A stretch of 64,000 nucleotides of DNA from Phytohabitans sp036906915 (lineage in GTDB: Bacteria; Actinomycetota; Actinomycetes; Mycobacteriales; Micromonosporaceae), in assembly GCF_036906915.1 (NCBI RefSeq), contig NZ_JBAKHX010000005.1, positions 167,168 through 231,167 on the forward strand, written 5' to 3'. This document shows positions 16,720-26,406 of the stretch, in pieces; the stretch's first letter is position 1, and each line of letters opens with the position of its first letter. The notes below the pieces were generated by a model. That model was not told where the DNA came from, did no database searches, and saw only the letters and a list, made by a program, of their open reading frames with translations. Position numbers and translations under genes: made by a program.

Positions 16720-19700
16720 ATGCGGCATTCGCGTCGGTTCATGCTGCTCTGCGCTGCCTTGGCGGTCCTGCTTACCGCCACTCTCCTCATCGCGATACCG
16801 GCCCGACCGGTCAGTGCGGCACCGCGAACACCGGTAGCGCCCGCGGGCGCCGGACCGGTCGAGCGGCCGTTGCCGGCCGCTGCCCTGCCCAACCATGGCC
16901 TGCCCAAGGGGCAGCGTTCGCCGGTCGTGCCGCCGGCAGCCAAGGCCGAGGGCGCAGCCCGTAAGCCGACCGCCGCGGACCGGGCACGGACGGCCGCCGC
17001 CCGGGCCGCCGCGGCCGACCCGGCGGCCACGGTGGCGCGCGATGTGCTGCTACGACCGGGATTCCTGCTCGGCGACACGTCGCTGGTGGTGTACTTCAAC
17101 GGCGAGGTCGTCGAGGGCGATCCCACGTCGTTCGCGCAGTGGTGGGCGACCGTGACCGACGTGGAGTCGGGCGCTGAGCAGCGCTCGGTGACACTCGGCC
17201 AGAGCGACCTCAGCAAGTGCCAGGTGCCGCGCACGCTGTGCCGCAGCTTCGGCACCGCCGACGGCTGGACGCTCGACCCGGCGCGCCGCTACACCGCGAC
17301 CATCACGGTGGTGCAGCCAGACGGTTCCGAGGCGATCTCGGTGCCGTCCGCGGCGGCCCAACCGCGCAAGACCGCGACGCCGCCGTCGTTGCCCGCGGCG
17401 CAGGCCGCGGGCTGCGGCTGTCCGACCGTGCTTGGTCCGACCACCTCGCCGCAGGGCATCCGCGGCGCCCAGGTCAACACGGCCACCGGCGCGTTCATCC
17501 GCACCGAACGCGACTTCGTCATGCCCTCGTACGGCATTCCGTTCCAGGCCACCCGGTTCTACTCCTCCGCCAACCCAACTGGTGGCATGTTCGGTCCAGG
17601 GTGGACCTGGACATATGACGCCAGGGTCGTCGCCGCCGAGGGCGGCGCGGTGCGGGTTCGCGCCGAGGACGGTTCGGAGGCGGTCTACACGCGGGCCGGA
17701 GACGGAAGCTACACCCGTCCGCCCGGCATCCGGTCCAAGCTCTCCGCGGTCGCGGACGGCTGGCGGCTCGTGACGCCGGACCAGCGCACGCTGCGTTTCA
17801 ACGCCGAGGGTCAGCTGCTGTCGGTGGCGAACGCCCGCGGCCACGGCGTGACGCTGCGGTACACGTCGGGGCTGCTGACGTCGGTGATCGACGCGTCCGG
17901 CCGGGTGGTCCGCATCGAAAACCGCACCGACCTGCGGATGATCACGAAGATCACGTTGCCGGACGGGCGGTCGACCCAGTTCGACTACCAGGACGGCCGG
18001 CTGCTGAAGGTACAGGATCCGCGCGGCTACACCCACAGCTACGCGTACAACGCCGCGGGCCGCCTGACGCAGGTGACCGACGCGCGCGGCAATGCCCACG
18101 TCCGCAACACCTACGACGCGAACGGCCGCGTTGCCGAGCAGCGCGATCCACACGACGCGCTGACCAGATTCGAGTGGTTCGCGGACCGGCAAGAGGCCAA
18201 GACCACCGACCCGGACGGGGTCGTGGTCTACGACGGCTACCGCGACAACGTGCTGATCTACAGCCAGAACGGCAACAACGACGTCGTCAACCACCGGTAT
18301 GACGAGCGGCTCCACAAGGGCCTGGTGGTCGATCCCAAGGGCAACCAGGAAGAAACCCATCACGACGGCGAGGGCAATCCGGTCTCGCGCAAGGCACCCG
18401 AGCCGTTCTCCTTCACCGAGGTCAACGTCTTCGACCCACGCAACAACCTCACCTCCCACCGGGACGGGCGAGGCAACACGTGGTCGTACACGTTCAACGA
18501 GAACAACGAGATGACCGGTCAGGCGAATCCCGCGCATGACCAGGGCTACCAATACGAGTACGACAACCGCGGGCTCGTCACGCGGCGCATCGACCCCCGC
18601 GACAAGGCCACCACCTACGAGTACGACACGCACGGCAACCGCGTCGCGGAGATCGCGCCGACGGGGCGGCGCACCGAGTTCACGTACGACGGCACCGGCC
18701 GGATGACATCGGTCGTCGACCCGCGCGGCACGGTGCCCGGCGGCAACAAGGACGCCTTCCGCACCCGGGTGGTCTACGACCAGGCCGGCAACGTCATCGA
18801 GCAGTGGCAGCCCGGCAAGCCCGCGCCGTTCCGCATCACCTACGACGAGCTGGGCAACCAGGTCGTGCAGACCGACCCGCTCAGCAATTCGGTGCGCTTC
18901 ACGTTCGACAAGGCCAGCCGCCTGGTCGAGACGAAGAGCCCGCGCGGAGACGTCACCGCTACCACGTACACGGCAGGTGGGCGGCGCGCCTCGGTCACCG
19001 ACGGCGAGGGCAACAAGACGACCTTCACGTACGACGCGGCCGGCCGGGTCGCCACCGAAACCTCGCCGCGCGGCAACGCCGATCCCGACCGCGCGGCCGA
19101 GTTCACCACGACGTACCACTACGACTTCAACGGCAACCTGGTCCGGATGGACCGGCCCTACGGGCCGGGCGGCGCCAGGGTCCAGGTCGACTCCGCCTTC
19201 GACGAGCTCGACCGGCCCGAGGTGCAGACCGACCAGCTCGGCAAGACCACCAGCGTGGAGTACGACAACGCCGGCAACGTCGTCGGGATGACCAACGAGA
19301 ACGGCGAGAAGCTCGGCTACACGTACGACGCCGCCAACCGCCGCACCGACGGCACGAGCCCCGACGCGGCGCCGGGCGCCGAGATCGAGTACGACCAGGC
19401 CGGCAACCCGACGCGGCAGGTCACACCGACCGGCGGCGTGGTCACCTGGCAGTACGACGACGACGGCCGGCCGGTCGCCGTCACCGAGCCGCGCGGCAAC
19501 GTGGCCGGCGCCACCCCGGACGACTTCACCACCCGGTACGCGTACGACCCGGCGGGCAACCTGGCGACGGTCACCGACCCGCTCGGCAGCGTCACCCGCT
19601 TCACGTACGACGCCAGCAACCGGCTGACCGCGAAGACCGACGCCAACGGTCACACCACGCGTTACACCTTCGACGACGCCGACCGGCTGACCTCGGTGGT

Positions 19701-22700
19701 GGGCCCGGACGCGCCCAACAATCAGGCGCTCACCTACACCTACGACGCGGACGGGCGGGTCATCAAGGCCACCGACCCGCTCAGCCACACCACGTCGATG
19801 GAGTACGACCGTGCCGGCCGGCTCACCGTCCACACCGACCCGATCGGTCGCCGCCGGGAATACGTGTACGACCCGGACGGCAACCTGACCCAACTGGTGA
19901 CCGCCCGGATCGTCGAGGGTGACCCACGCGTCGACCCCAACCGGCCAGCACGCACCATCTTCTACGAGTACGACAACGTCGACCGCCTGATCCGCAAGCA
20001 ATTCGGCGCCGGCGGGCAGGTCGACACCTTCGGGTATGACGCCAAGAACCGGCTGGCCAGCGCGGCCGACCCCGGCGGTGTCCAGATCCGCACGTACGAC
20101 GACACCGACCGCCTGACCACGGTCACCCGTGGCGACGAGACGTTCCGCTACGAGTACGACAGCGACGACAACGTGACCGCGCGGATCTATCCGAACGGCA
20201 CCCGCGTCGACGCCACCTACGACGCGGGCGATCGGGTCACCAGCCTGACCGCGTCCCGTGGCGGCTCGTCCGCCCGCTACGGGTTCGACTACGACGTCGC
20301 CGACCAGCTGATCCGCACGACGTACCCGGCCAGCACGGGTGTGGTCGAGGAGCGCTCGTACGACCGCGCCGCCCGCATGACCTCCGTGTCCGGCAAGCGC
20401 GGCGACCAGGTCCTGTCGCAGTTCGACCTGACGCTCGACCCGGTCGGCAACCCCACCAGGATCACGTCCACGCGTGGGGCGCCCGGCGAGGCGACGGTGG
20501 TCGAGGCGACGGCGTACCGCTACGACGCCGCCGACCGGCTCACCTCGGTGTGTTTCGGCGCGCAGAGCTGCGACGGCGCGGTCGCCGAGCGCACCGACTA
20601 CACCTACGACCTGGTGGGCAACCGCACCACGCAGAAGGTGGTCGCACCCGGGCAGAACAAGATCACCACCTACACGTACGACGGCGCCGACCAGCTCATG
20701 CGGGAGACGACCACCGGGTCGGTGTCCAACGAGCGCACCTTCGAGTACGACCTGGAGGGCAACCAGACCCGCGCCGGCTCGGACCGGTTCACGTACCGGC
20801 TCGACCACACCCTGCTGTCCGCCACTGTGGACGGCCAGCAGACCACGTACTCGTACGATGCCACCGGGATGCGCGTCGGCTCGACGACGGGTACGGGTGA
20901 CGCGGCGGTCCGCCGGCAGTGGTCGTGGGACGTCAACTCCGCGCTGCCGCTGCTCGCCGCCGAGAGCGAGACGGGTCCGCGGGGCACCGCCGAGCGCGGC
21001 TACCTGTACGGCGGCGACGGGCGTCCGCTGGCTCTGCTCGCACCGAACGGCGAAGGACTGGCCGCACACTCGTACCTGCACGACTGGCTCAATGGTGTGT
21101 CCGATGTGGTCGATCCGACCGGGACGCCCGAGTGGGCCTACGAGTACGACCCGTTCGGCGTCGCGCGCGGTGACAACCTCACCGACGGCGGCCGCAAGCT
21201 GACCGACGACGCGCCTGCTAACCCGTTGCAGTACGCCGGTGGCTACCGCGACAGCAGCCAGAGCGACCGCTATCACCTGCGGGCGCGCAATTACGACCCG
21301 AGCACCGGCCGGTTCGACGCCAGCGATCCAGGCCCGACCGACTCGACGGCACCGGCCATCTCCACGTACGCGTACGCCAACAATCGGCCGACCGTGCTGA
21401 CCGACCCATCCGGCATGGACCCGGACGGCGCCAACGGCATGGGCGAGGCGTACGCCGCGTACTACACCTGCATGGCCGACGCGGCGTGCCGGGCGCAGTA
21501 CGAGGCCGACATGGGCGCCGCCACGGCCTCCGCGACCGGCGGCGACGGTTACGTGGAGAACCCCGACTATGCCTCGGCGAAGAAGGTGGTCGACGAGGCC
21601 GACGGGCTGATCAGCCGCATCGGCGACGAGATCGTCAATCTGATCCTCGATCTGGTCGGCTTCAACGACGCCAAGAAGTGCGTCACGGAGGGCGACATCG
21701 TCGCCTGCATATCGACCGCGTTGCAGGCGGTGCCGTGGGGCAAGATGTTCAAGGCCGCCAAGGTCATGATCAAGGCCATCGGCGTCGGTGCGCGCCTGGT
21801 CGAGGCGTACGGCAAGTTGCGCGCCGCCCGCAAGGCACTCGAAGGCATACCGCGGTTCGTCAAGGCGGCGGGCAAGACCGCCGACGAGGCGGCGGCCAGC
21901 AAGAAGTACGCCTCGAACGTGCGCAACGCCGTCGACGAGGCCAAGGACGCCGGGGGCAAGGCTAAACAGACAACGAAGAAAGCCACCAACGCCAAGCGCA
22001 AGAAGACCAAGTGCGAGAACTCCTTCGCTGCCGGCACCTTGGTGGTGATGGCCGACGGCAGCACCAAGGCGATCGAGAAGGTGCAGCCGGGCGACACCGT
22101 CCTGGCGACCGACCCGCAAACCGGTGAGACCCGGCCCGAAGAGGTCACCGCCGCCATCACCAACACGGGTGACAAGGAACTGGTCGACCTCACTCTGGTG
22201 GGTGCCGGCGCCGGAGGCGGCGGCCCGCCGTCCGTGGCCAACACCGTCACAGCGACCGATGGCCATCCATTCTGGACGGTCGAGCGGGGTTGGGTGGACG
22301 CCGGCGACGTCCGGACAGGCGAGCACCTGCGCGACGTCGACGGGTCGGCGGTCCTGGTGGCCGCCACCGCACACCGCACCGAGCACACCACCGTGCACAA
22401 CCTGACCGTCGACGACCTGCACACGTACTACGTACAGACGCAGAGCGGCACCGGCGCGCTCGACCACAACAGCTCCTGCGGCGAATACGTCGAATACGGC
22501 TCAACCGACATCAGCAAGAAGGCGGCCGAGTTCCGCCTCAAGGGCAAGAACCCGGACGGCACCACCATCAAGGGCGGCCAGACAGTCGTCACCGTCAAGT
22601 ACCGCGTCGGCAAGACCGCGACTGGAGAGGACATCTTCGACTACAAGTCCTTCGCCAACACACCGCGCAAGCAGGGCGACGTCCACGCCGAGGTCCACAT

Positions 22701-22890
22701 GGACAACTGGCTCACCAGCAAGGGAATCCAGCCGGACGACGTGGCGGCCATCTACTCCGACCGGGCTGTCTGCGCGAAATGCAATCCGGTCCTCGCCAAG
22801 TGGGGTCACGAGAAGGTGACCTGGACCCACCCGTCCGGCACCAACATCTCCAAAGCCATGGCCCGGCAGGCGCTCGGCATGTTGACATGA
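16720..22890 (+). CDS. RHS/YD-repeat polymorphic toxin with Hint domain and deaminase-like C-terminal toxin
   Basis: A 2056-aa secreted giant protein from the ATG at 16720. Residues 1-35 are a signal peptide. Residues 235-310 are the N-terminal RHS-associated domain (VNTATGAFIRTERDFVMPSY). About 330-1420 are dense YD repeats forming the expected beta-cocoon. About 1426-1563 are the RHS core, ending YHLRARNYDPSTGRFDASDP. A helical pretoxin linker follows to 1764. Residues 1765-1917 are a Hint/intein-like domain: Cys1765 in KCENSFAAGT, block TATDGHPFWTV, end LDHN. Residues 1918-2056 are the toxin tip, with HAE at 1989-1991 and CxxC at 2018-2021, the zinc and proton-shuttle pattern of cytidine-deaminase-fold toxins. 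The likely target is nucleic acid or nucleotides. The adjacent HEAT gene is the immunity candidate. Confidence 0.9.
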   Translation: MRHSRRFMLLCAALAVLLTATLLIAIPARPVSAAPRTPVAPAGAGPVERPLPAAALPNHGLPKGQRSPVVPPAAKAEGAARKPTAADRARTAAARAAAADPAATVARDVLLRPGFLLGDTSLVVYFNGEVVEGDPTSFAQWWATVTDVESGAEQRSVTLGQSDLSKCQVPRTLCRSFGTADGWTLDPARRYTATITVVQPDGSEAISVPSAAAQPRKTATPPSLPAAQAAGCGCPTVLGPTTSPQGIRGAQVNTATGAFIRTERDFVMPSYGIPFQATRFYSSANPTGGMFGPGWTWTYDARVVAAEGGAVRVRAEDGSEAVYTRAGDGSYTRPPGIRSKLSAVADGWRLVTPDQRTLRFNAEGQLLSVANARGHGVTLRYTSGLLTSVIDASGRVVRIENRTDLRMITKITLPDGRSTQFDYQDGRLLKVQDPRGYTHSYAYNAAGRLTQVTDARGNAHVRNTYDANGRVAEQRDPHDALTRFEWFADRQEAKTTDPDGVVVYDGYRDNVLIYSQNGNNDVVNHRYDERLHKGLVVDPKGNQEETHHDGEGNPVSRKAPEPFSFTEVNVFDPRNNLTSHRDGRGNTWSYTFNENNEMTGQANPAHDQGYQYEYDNRGLVTRRIDPRDKATTYEYDTHGNRVAEIAPTGRRTEFTYDGTGRMTSVVDPRGTVPGGNKDAFRTRVVYDQAGNVIEQWQPGKPAPFRITYDELGNQVVQTDPLSNSVRFTFDKASRLVETKSPRGDVTATTYTAGGRRASVTDGEGNKTTFTYDAAGRVATETSPRGNADPDRAAEFTTTYHYDFNGNLVRMDRPYGPGGARVQVDSAFDELDRPEVQTDQLGKTTSVEYDNAGNVVGMTNENGEKLGYTYDAANRRTDGTSPDAAPGAEIEYDQAGNPTRQVTPTGGVVTWQYDDDGRPVAVTEPRGNVAGATPDDFTTRYAYDPAGNLATVTDPLGSVTRFTYDASNRLTAKTDANGHTTRYTFDDADRLTSVVGPDAPNNQALTYTYDADGRVIKATDPLSHTTSMEYDRAGRLTVHTDPIGRRREYVYDPDGNLTQLVTARIVEGDPRVDPNRPARTIFYEYDNVDRLIRKQFGAGGQVDTFGYDAKNRLASAADPGGVQIRTYDDTDRLTTVTRGDETFRYEYDSDDNVTARIYPNGTRVDATYDAGDRVTSLTASRGGSSARYGFDYDVADQLIRTTYPASTGVVEERSYDRAARMTSVSGKRGDQVLSQFDLTLDPVGNPTRITSTRGAPGEATVVEATAYRYDAADRLTSVCFGAQSCDGAVAERTDYTYDLVGNRTTQKVVAPGQNKITTYTYDGADQLMRETTTGSVSNERTFEYDLEGNQTRAGSDRFTYRLDHTLLSATVDGQQTTYSYDATGMRVGSTTGTGDAAVRRQWSWDVNSALPLLAAESETGPRGTAERGYLYGGDGRPLALLAPNGEGLAAHSYLHDWLNGVSDVVDPTGTPEWAYEYDPFGVARGDNLTDGGRKLTDDAPANPLQYAGGYRDSSQSDRYHLRARNYDPSTGRFDASDPGPTDSTAPAISTYAYANNRPTVLTDPSGMDPDGANGMGEAYAAYYTCMADAACRAQYEADMGAATASATGGDGYVENPDYASAKKVVDEADGLISRIGDEIVNLILDLVGFNDAKKCVTEGDIVACISTALQAVPWGKMFKAAKVMIKAIGVGARLVEAYGKLRAARKALEGIPRFVKAAGKTADEAAASKKYASNVRNAVDEAKDAGGKAKQTTKKATNAKRKKTKCENSFAAGTLVVMADGSTKAIEKVQPGDTVLATDPQTGETRPEEVTAAITNTGDKELVDLTLVGAGAGGGGPPSVANTVTATDGHPFWTVERGWVDAGDVRTGEHLRDVDGSAVLVAATAHRTEHTTVHNLTVDDLHTYYVQTQSGTGALDHNSSCGEYVEYGSTDISKKAAEFRLKGKNPDGTTIKGGQTVVTVKYRVGKTATGEDIFDYKSFANTPRKQGDVHAEVHMDNWLTSKGIQPDDVAAIYSDRAVCAKCNPVLAKWGHEKVTWTHPSGTNISKAMARQALGMLT

Positions 22891-22905
22891 CCAGAATGGT
22901 GGTTG

Positions 22906-24948
22906 ATGTCCGCGAACCTCGATGACGTGCCGTGGCGGAGCCTGGAGTCGACCTCCGGCTCCGCCACGGTGGTCCATGACCTGCTCCGTGATGCCCGCGT
23001 CGCCGACGACGAGGAACTCGACGAGATCGCCGACAACCTGTCGTACGAGCTGGGCAACGACGGCGTACCGCTGCCGGCCGCACCGGCCGCCGTTGCCTTC
23101 CTGGTGGACCTCGTCGTCGCCAGGCCGGTGGCGAACCTCGTGCGGGTCCTGGCCGACCTGGTGCCGCCAGAGCTCGACGACCGGCTCGCCCGCCCGATCG
23201 GACACGAGTACGCCAACCTGCCAGAGGTGACGGATCCGGCGCGCGACGCGGTACAGCGGGCGCTCGGTGATCGCCTGCCCGACCTGCTGCCGCTGCTCGA
23301 CGCGGACACGGCCGAGGTACGGCTCTGGGCGGCCCGGCTGCTCGGCGGGCTGCCGAGGCACGCGGAGGAGACGCTGCCGGCGCTGCGCGCCGCCGCCGGA
23401 CGTGAGCCCGACCCGCTCGCACGCGCCAGCGCGGTGCTCGCGGTGGGCGCCCTGGCCGCCGACACCGGGCGCGCGGGCGAGGTCCTGCCGTGGTTGCGTC
23501 GGGTGCTCGCCGACGACCCGGCACCGCCGGCACGAACGGCCGCCGCCGTAGCGGCCGGCTGGGCCACCACCGCCCAGTCCTCGGGGAGCGCACCACTCGG
23601 GCCGGCGGAGAGGCAGGCAATCCTGGCCGCCGCGGCAGACCCGCCCGCCGGCGTCGACGACGAGTTCGCGTGGTCGCGCGGCGACCTGTACCCGTTCCTG
23701 CGCTCTGCCTCGCCCGACGACCGCGCCTTCGCGGTCGAACTGGCCGCGCGTGGACGCGGCGCGCCGGCGTCCTGGCGGCGGGTCGACGCGATCGGCACCG
23801 CCTGGTACGTGATGGCCCGTTGGCGCTCCGCCCCGCCCGAGGTCGTGCCGGTCCTCGCCACCTTCACCGGCGACGCCGCGCCGCTGGTACGGCAGGAGGC
23901 CGCCCATGTGCTCGCGTGGGCCGGCCAGGCGACCGCGCTGGTCGTTGACCCGCTAGTCGCCCTCCTCGCCGACGCCACGCCCGACGTGGTGGACGGCGGC
24001 GCCGACAGCGCTCCGCCGGTGGCGTGGAGCGCACTGCTCGGGCTGGCCCGCGTCGACAGCGGCCGGGTCGCCGCCGACGTGGCGCGCCTCATCGCCGACC
24101 CGCGGGCCTTCCCGGCGCACCCCAACCAGCCGTCGCTGGTTGCGGACGTCCTGGCGGCGATGGCCGACCGGGCGGCCGACCTGCTGCCCGCGGTGCGCGA
24201 CTACCTGGCCGGCGATCCGATGGCCGGCGACCGGTGGCACCTGCACCAGGTACTCGCCGGCATCCGCGCCTGGCCGGGACTGGCCGACGGCGTGGGCTCC
24301 GAGCTGCTGGCGCTCGCCGGGCACGCGGAGTGGCCAAAACCGCTGGTCACGCTGCTCGGTGAGCTCGGCCCGGCGGTCACGCCCGCGAGCGACCACCTTC
24401 GGCAGCTTCTCCGGTCGGCGGACGCGCGCACCAGCACGCCGGCGGCTGTGGCGCTCTGGCGGATCGGCGGCGATCCGGGGGAGGCGCTGGCTGTCCTCGG
24501 CGCGTGGTTGCGCGGCGACGACCAGTACGGTGCGCGGCTGGCCACGCAGGCGGCCGAGCGTATCGGCCGGGACGCCCGCGATCTGGCCGGTGACGTGGCG
24601 CCACTGCTGCGCAGCGAGGTGCGCGAGGTGCGGGTGGCGGCCGGCCGTGCACTGTGGCGGATGACCGGCGACACCGAGGCGGTACTCGAAACCCTGCTGG
24701 AGGAGGCCGAGCCAGACCGGATCGGGATGGACGCGATCGAGCTGCTCGCCGAGATCGGCCCGCCGGCCGGCGCGGCGTTGCCCGACCTGACCCGCATGGC
24801 GGGTAGCGAGGGCCGCATCCCCCTGCAAGGGGTACGGCTTCGCGGCGGCCGCCGCGTGATCATCTACAACCAGGGTCGTGACTACATCGTGCTGGACGAG
24901 GCATGCCGCGACCTCGCCCGGCACGCCATCGCTCGCATCGCGAGGTGA
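22906..24948 (+). CDS. HEAT-repeat protein, candidate immunity protein of the RHS toxin
   Basis: A 680-aa alpha-solenoid, starting 15 bases after the toxin stop (ATG at 22906, with GGTGG nearby). HEAT-like helical pairs run almost end to end (LLPLLDADTAEVRLWAARLL, QEAAHVLAWAGQATALVVDP, VREVRVAAGRALWRMTGD). No signal peptide or membrane segment, so it is cytosolic. HEAT/ARM solenoids are a known architecture among immunity proteins of polymorphic toxins, and the position directly 3' of the toxin tip is where immunity genes sit. It is longer than most such proteins, so a housekeeping or regulatory scaffold remains possible. Confidence 0.8.
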   Translation: MSANLDDVPWRSLESTSGSATVVHDLLRDARVADDEELDEIADNLSYELGNDGVPLPAAPAAVAFLVDLVVARPVANLVRVLADLVPPELDDRLARPIGHEYANLPEVTDPARDAVQRALGDRLPDLLPLLDADTAEVRLWAARLLGGLPRHAEETLPALRAAAGREPDPLARASAVLAVGALAADTGRAGEVLPWLRRVLADDPAPPARTAAAVAAGWATTAQSSGSAPLGPAERQAILAAAADPPAGVDDEFAWSRGDLYPFLRSASPDDRAFAVELAARGRGAPASWRRVDAIGTAWYVMARWRSAPPEVVPVLATFTGDAAPLVRQEAAHVLAWAGQATALVVDPLVALLADATPDVVDGGADSAPPVAWSALLGLARVDSGRVAADVARLIADPRAFPAHPNQPSLVADVLAAMADRAADLLPAVRDYLAGDPMAGDRWHLHQVLAGIRAWPGLADGVGSELLALAGHAEWPKPLVTLLGELGPAVTPASDHLRQLLRSADARTSTPAAVALWRIGGDPGEALAVLGAWLRGDDQYGARLATQAAERIGRDARDLAGDVAPLLRSEVREVRVAAGRALWRMTGDTEAVLETLLEEAEPDRIGMDAIELLAEIGPPAGAALPDLTRMAGSEGRIPLQGVRLRGGRRVIIYNQGRDYIVLDEACRDLARHAIARIAR

Positions 24949-26383
24949 ACAGGCGAAGGTTGGCCGCGCTGGTCCGGGACACGCCGCCGCGGTCGTCGAC
25001 GACTTGCGCGGAGCCCTGGCCGCCGCCGCTCCCGGCTCCGAGGTCGTCCCGCACCAACTGGCCCGGTCACTCGGGCACTTGACCTACGCCCGCCGGTTCC
25101 TGCACGAAGCCCCCGGCCACTACGAGGAAGCCGCCAGGCGGGCGCTCGCCCCGCGGGAGGCGGCACGGGACCTGCGCAGTGCCTCCGACAGCGCGCATGC
25201 CTTCATCGACACTGGTCGGGCCTTCGACCTGCTACTCGCCTCGGCCGAGCAGGCGCGGCTGGCCGGGGACGCCAACGCCGAGGCGATCACGCTCGCCTTC
25301 GCCGTCACCACGGCAAACCGGCACCCGGCCGGGTTCACCGACGAGGTGTCCCACGAGCGGCTGCGTGGCCTGCTCGACCGGGCCATGGCCATCGGTGACC
25401 ACCAGGATCGGTTCGTGGCCGCCCATCTCGCCGCGGCGAACGCGTGGAACGCCCACGGGGCGAAGGTCGCTCCCGACCCCGGCCTGATGACGGCTGCGGT
25501 GGCTGCCGCCCGCGCGACCGGCGACCCGGTGCTGATCAGCGCGGGCCTTGACGGGATCGGCATCGCGGCCCTCGCCGCCGGCCGGTTCCGCGAAGCGCAC
25601 CGGATCGCCACCGAGCGGATGGCCCTGCTCGACGATATGTCCCGCGACGACCCGTACCCGGCACCCGAGATCACCGACACGTACCACATGGCCGCCACCT
25701 GCGCGGTCACCGTCGGCGACCCGTCCACCGCGCTGTCCGTGGCAAGGCTGGCAGTGGCCGACGACCTCGTCGGCGGGCAGTCGGCCGTCGCCTTGAGCGC
25801 GGTGCTGCCAGCGCGGGTACTGCTGGGCGACCTCGACGGAACCGTACGCGACGGTCTGGCCCTCTGGGACGTCTGCGAGCGGGCCAGAAGCCCGCTCGCG
25901 TGGCTCTCACCGGCGGTCGCGTCGGTCGCGCTGGCCCACGGTCTCCTCGGCGACGACGATGCGTTCCAGCTGTGGCGGACCAGGGCCAAGCAGGTCGCAG
26001 GCAACGCCCGGTTCCGGTACCTGGACGCGTACGCCGCGTTCGTCGACGCCCGGGTGGCCCTCCACACCGGACGGATGGACCACGCCGGCGTACTGGTGGA
26101 GCGCACCTTTGCCGACTTCCCGCTCCAGGACTGGCACCGTGCGTTCGCCCACGCCGCCGGAGCGGAGCTGGCTGTCGCGAGTGGACTGCCCGACGCCGCA
26201 GACCGACTCGCGGCAGCGTCGGCCACGGCCACGGAGAACGACTGGGCGACCACCTGCCTCACCAGAGCCCGCGGCCGGTTCGACCACGACGCGGACGCAC
26301 TCACCACATCCCTCGCTGGGTGGGACCGCATCGGCGCAGGCTTCGAACACGCCTACACCTTGCGGCTGATCCAGGACCTGTGA
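24945..26383 (+). pseudogene. Truncated, frameshifted C-terminal half of a TPR/LuxR- or AAA-type regulator
   Basis: Between 24945 and 24990 one frame reads RRRLAALVRDTPP; the adjoining frame then continues AVVDDLRGALAAAAPGSEV and stays open to 26383, so a single-base shift separates them. The long part is a helical TPR-like array (LLLASAEQARLAGDANAEAI, VAAHLAAANAWNAHG, ALSVARLAVADDL) as found behind the ATPase of large actinobacterial regulators. The P-loop ATPase and DNA-binding parts are absent, and the upstream HEAT gene occupies their place. No good start codon with a ribosome site exists in the long frame. It is probably a relic, although expression from an internal start cannot be excluded. 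Confidence 0.55.
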
Positions 26384-26406
26384 CCGGCGGACGCCGTGAA
26401 CCGCGG

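Noticed and set aside
18000..20900. Regular short DNA repeats that could be mistaken for a tandem or CRISPR-like array
   Set aside because: They are codon-level YD repeats of the RHS protein in one frame, with variable spacing and no constant repeat-spacer pattern.
17050..22467. An 1805-codon open frame on the minus strand
   Set aside because: It is the antisense shadow of the RHS gene: periodic TAC/GAC codons of YD repeats remove stops from the opposite strand. It has no ribosome site and its composition is artefactual (V, R, G, D).
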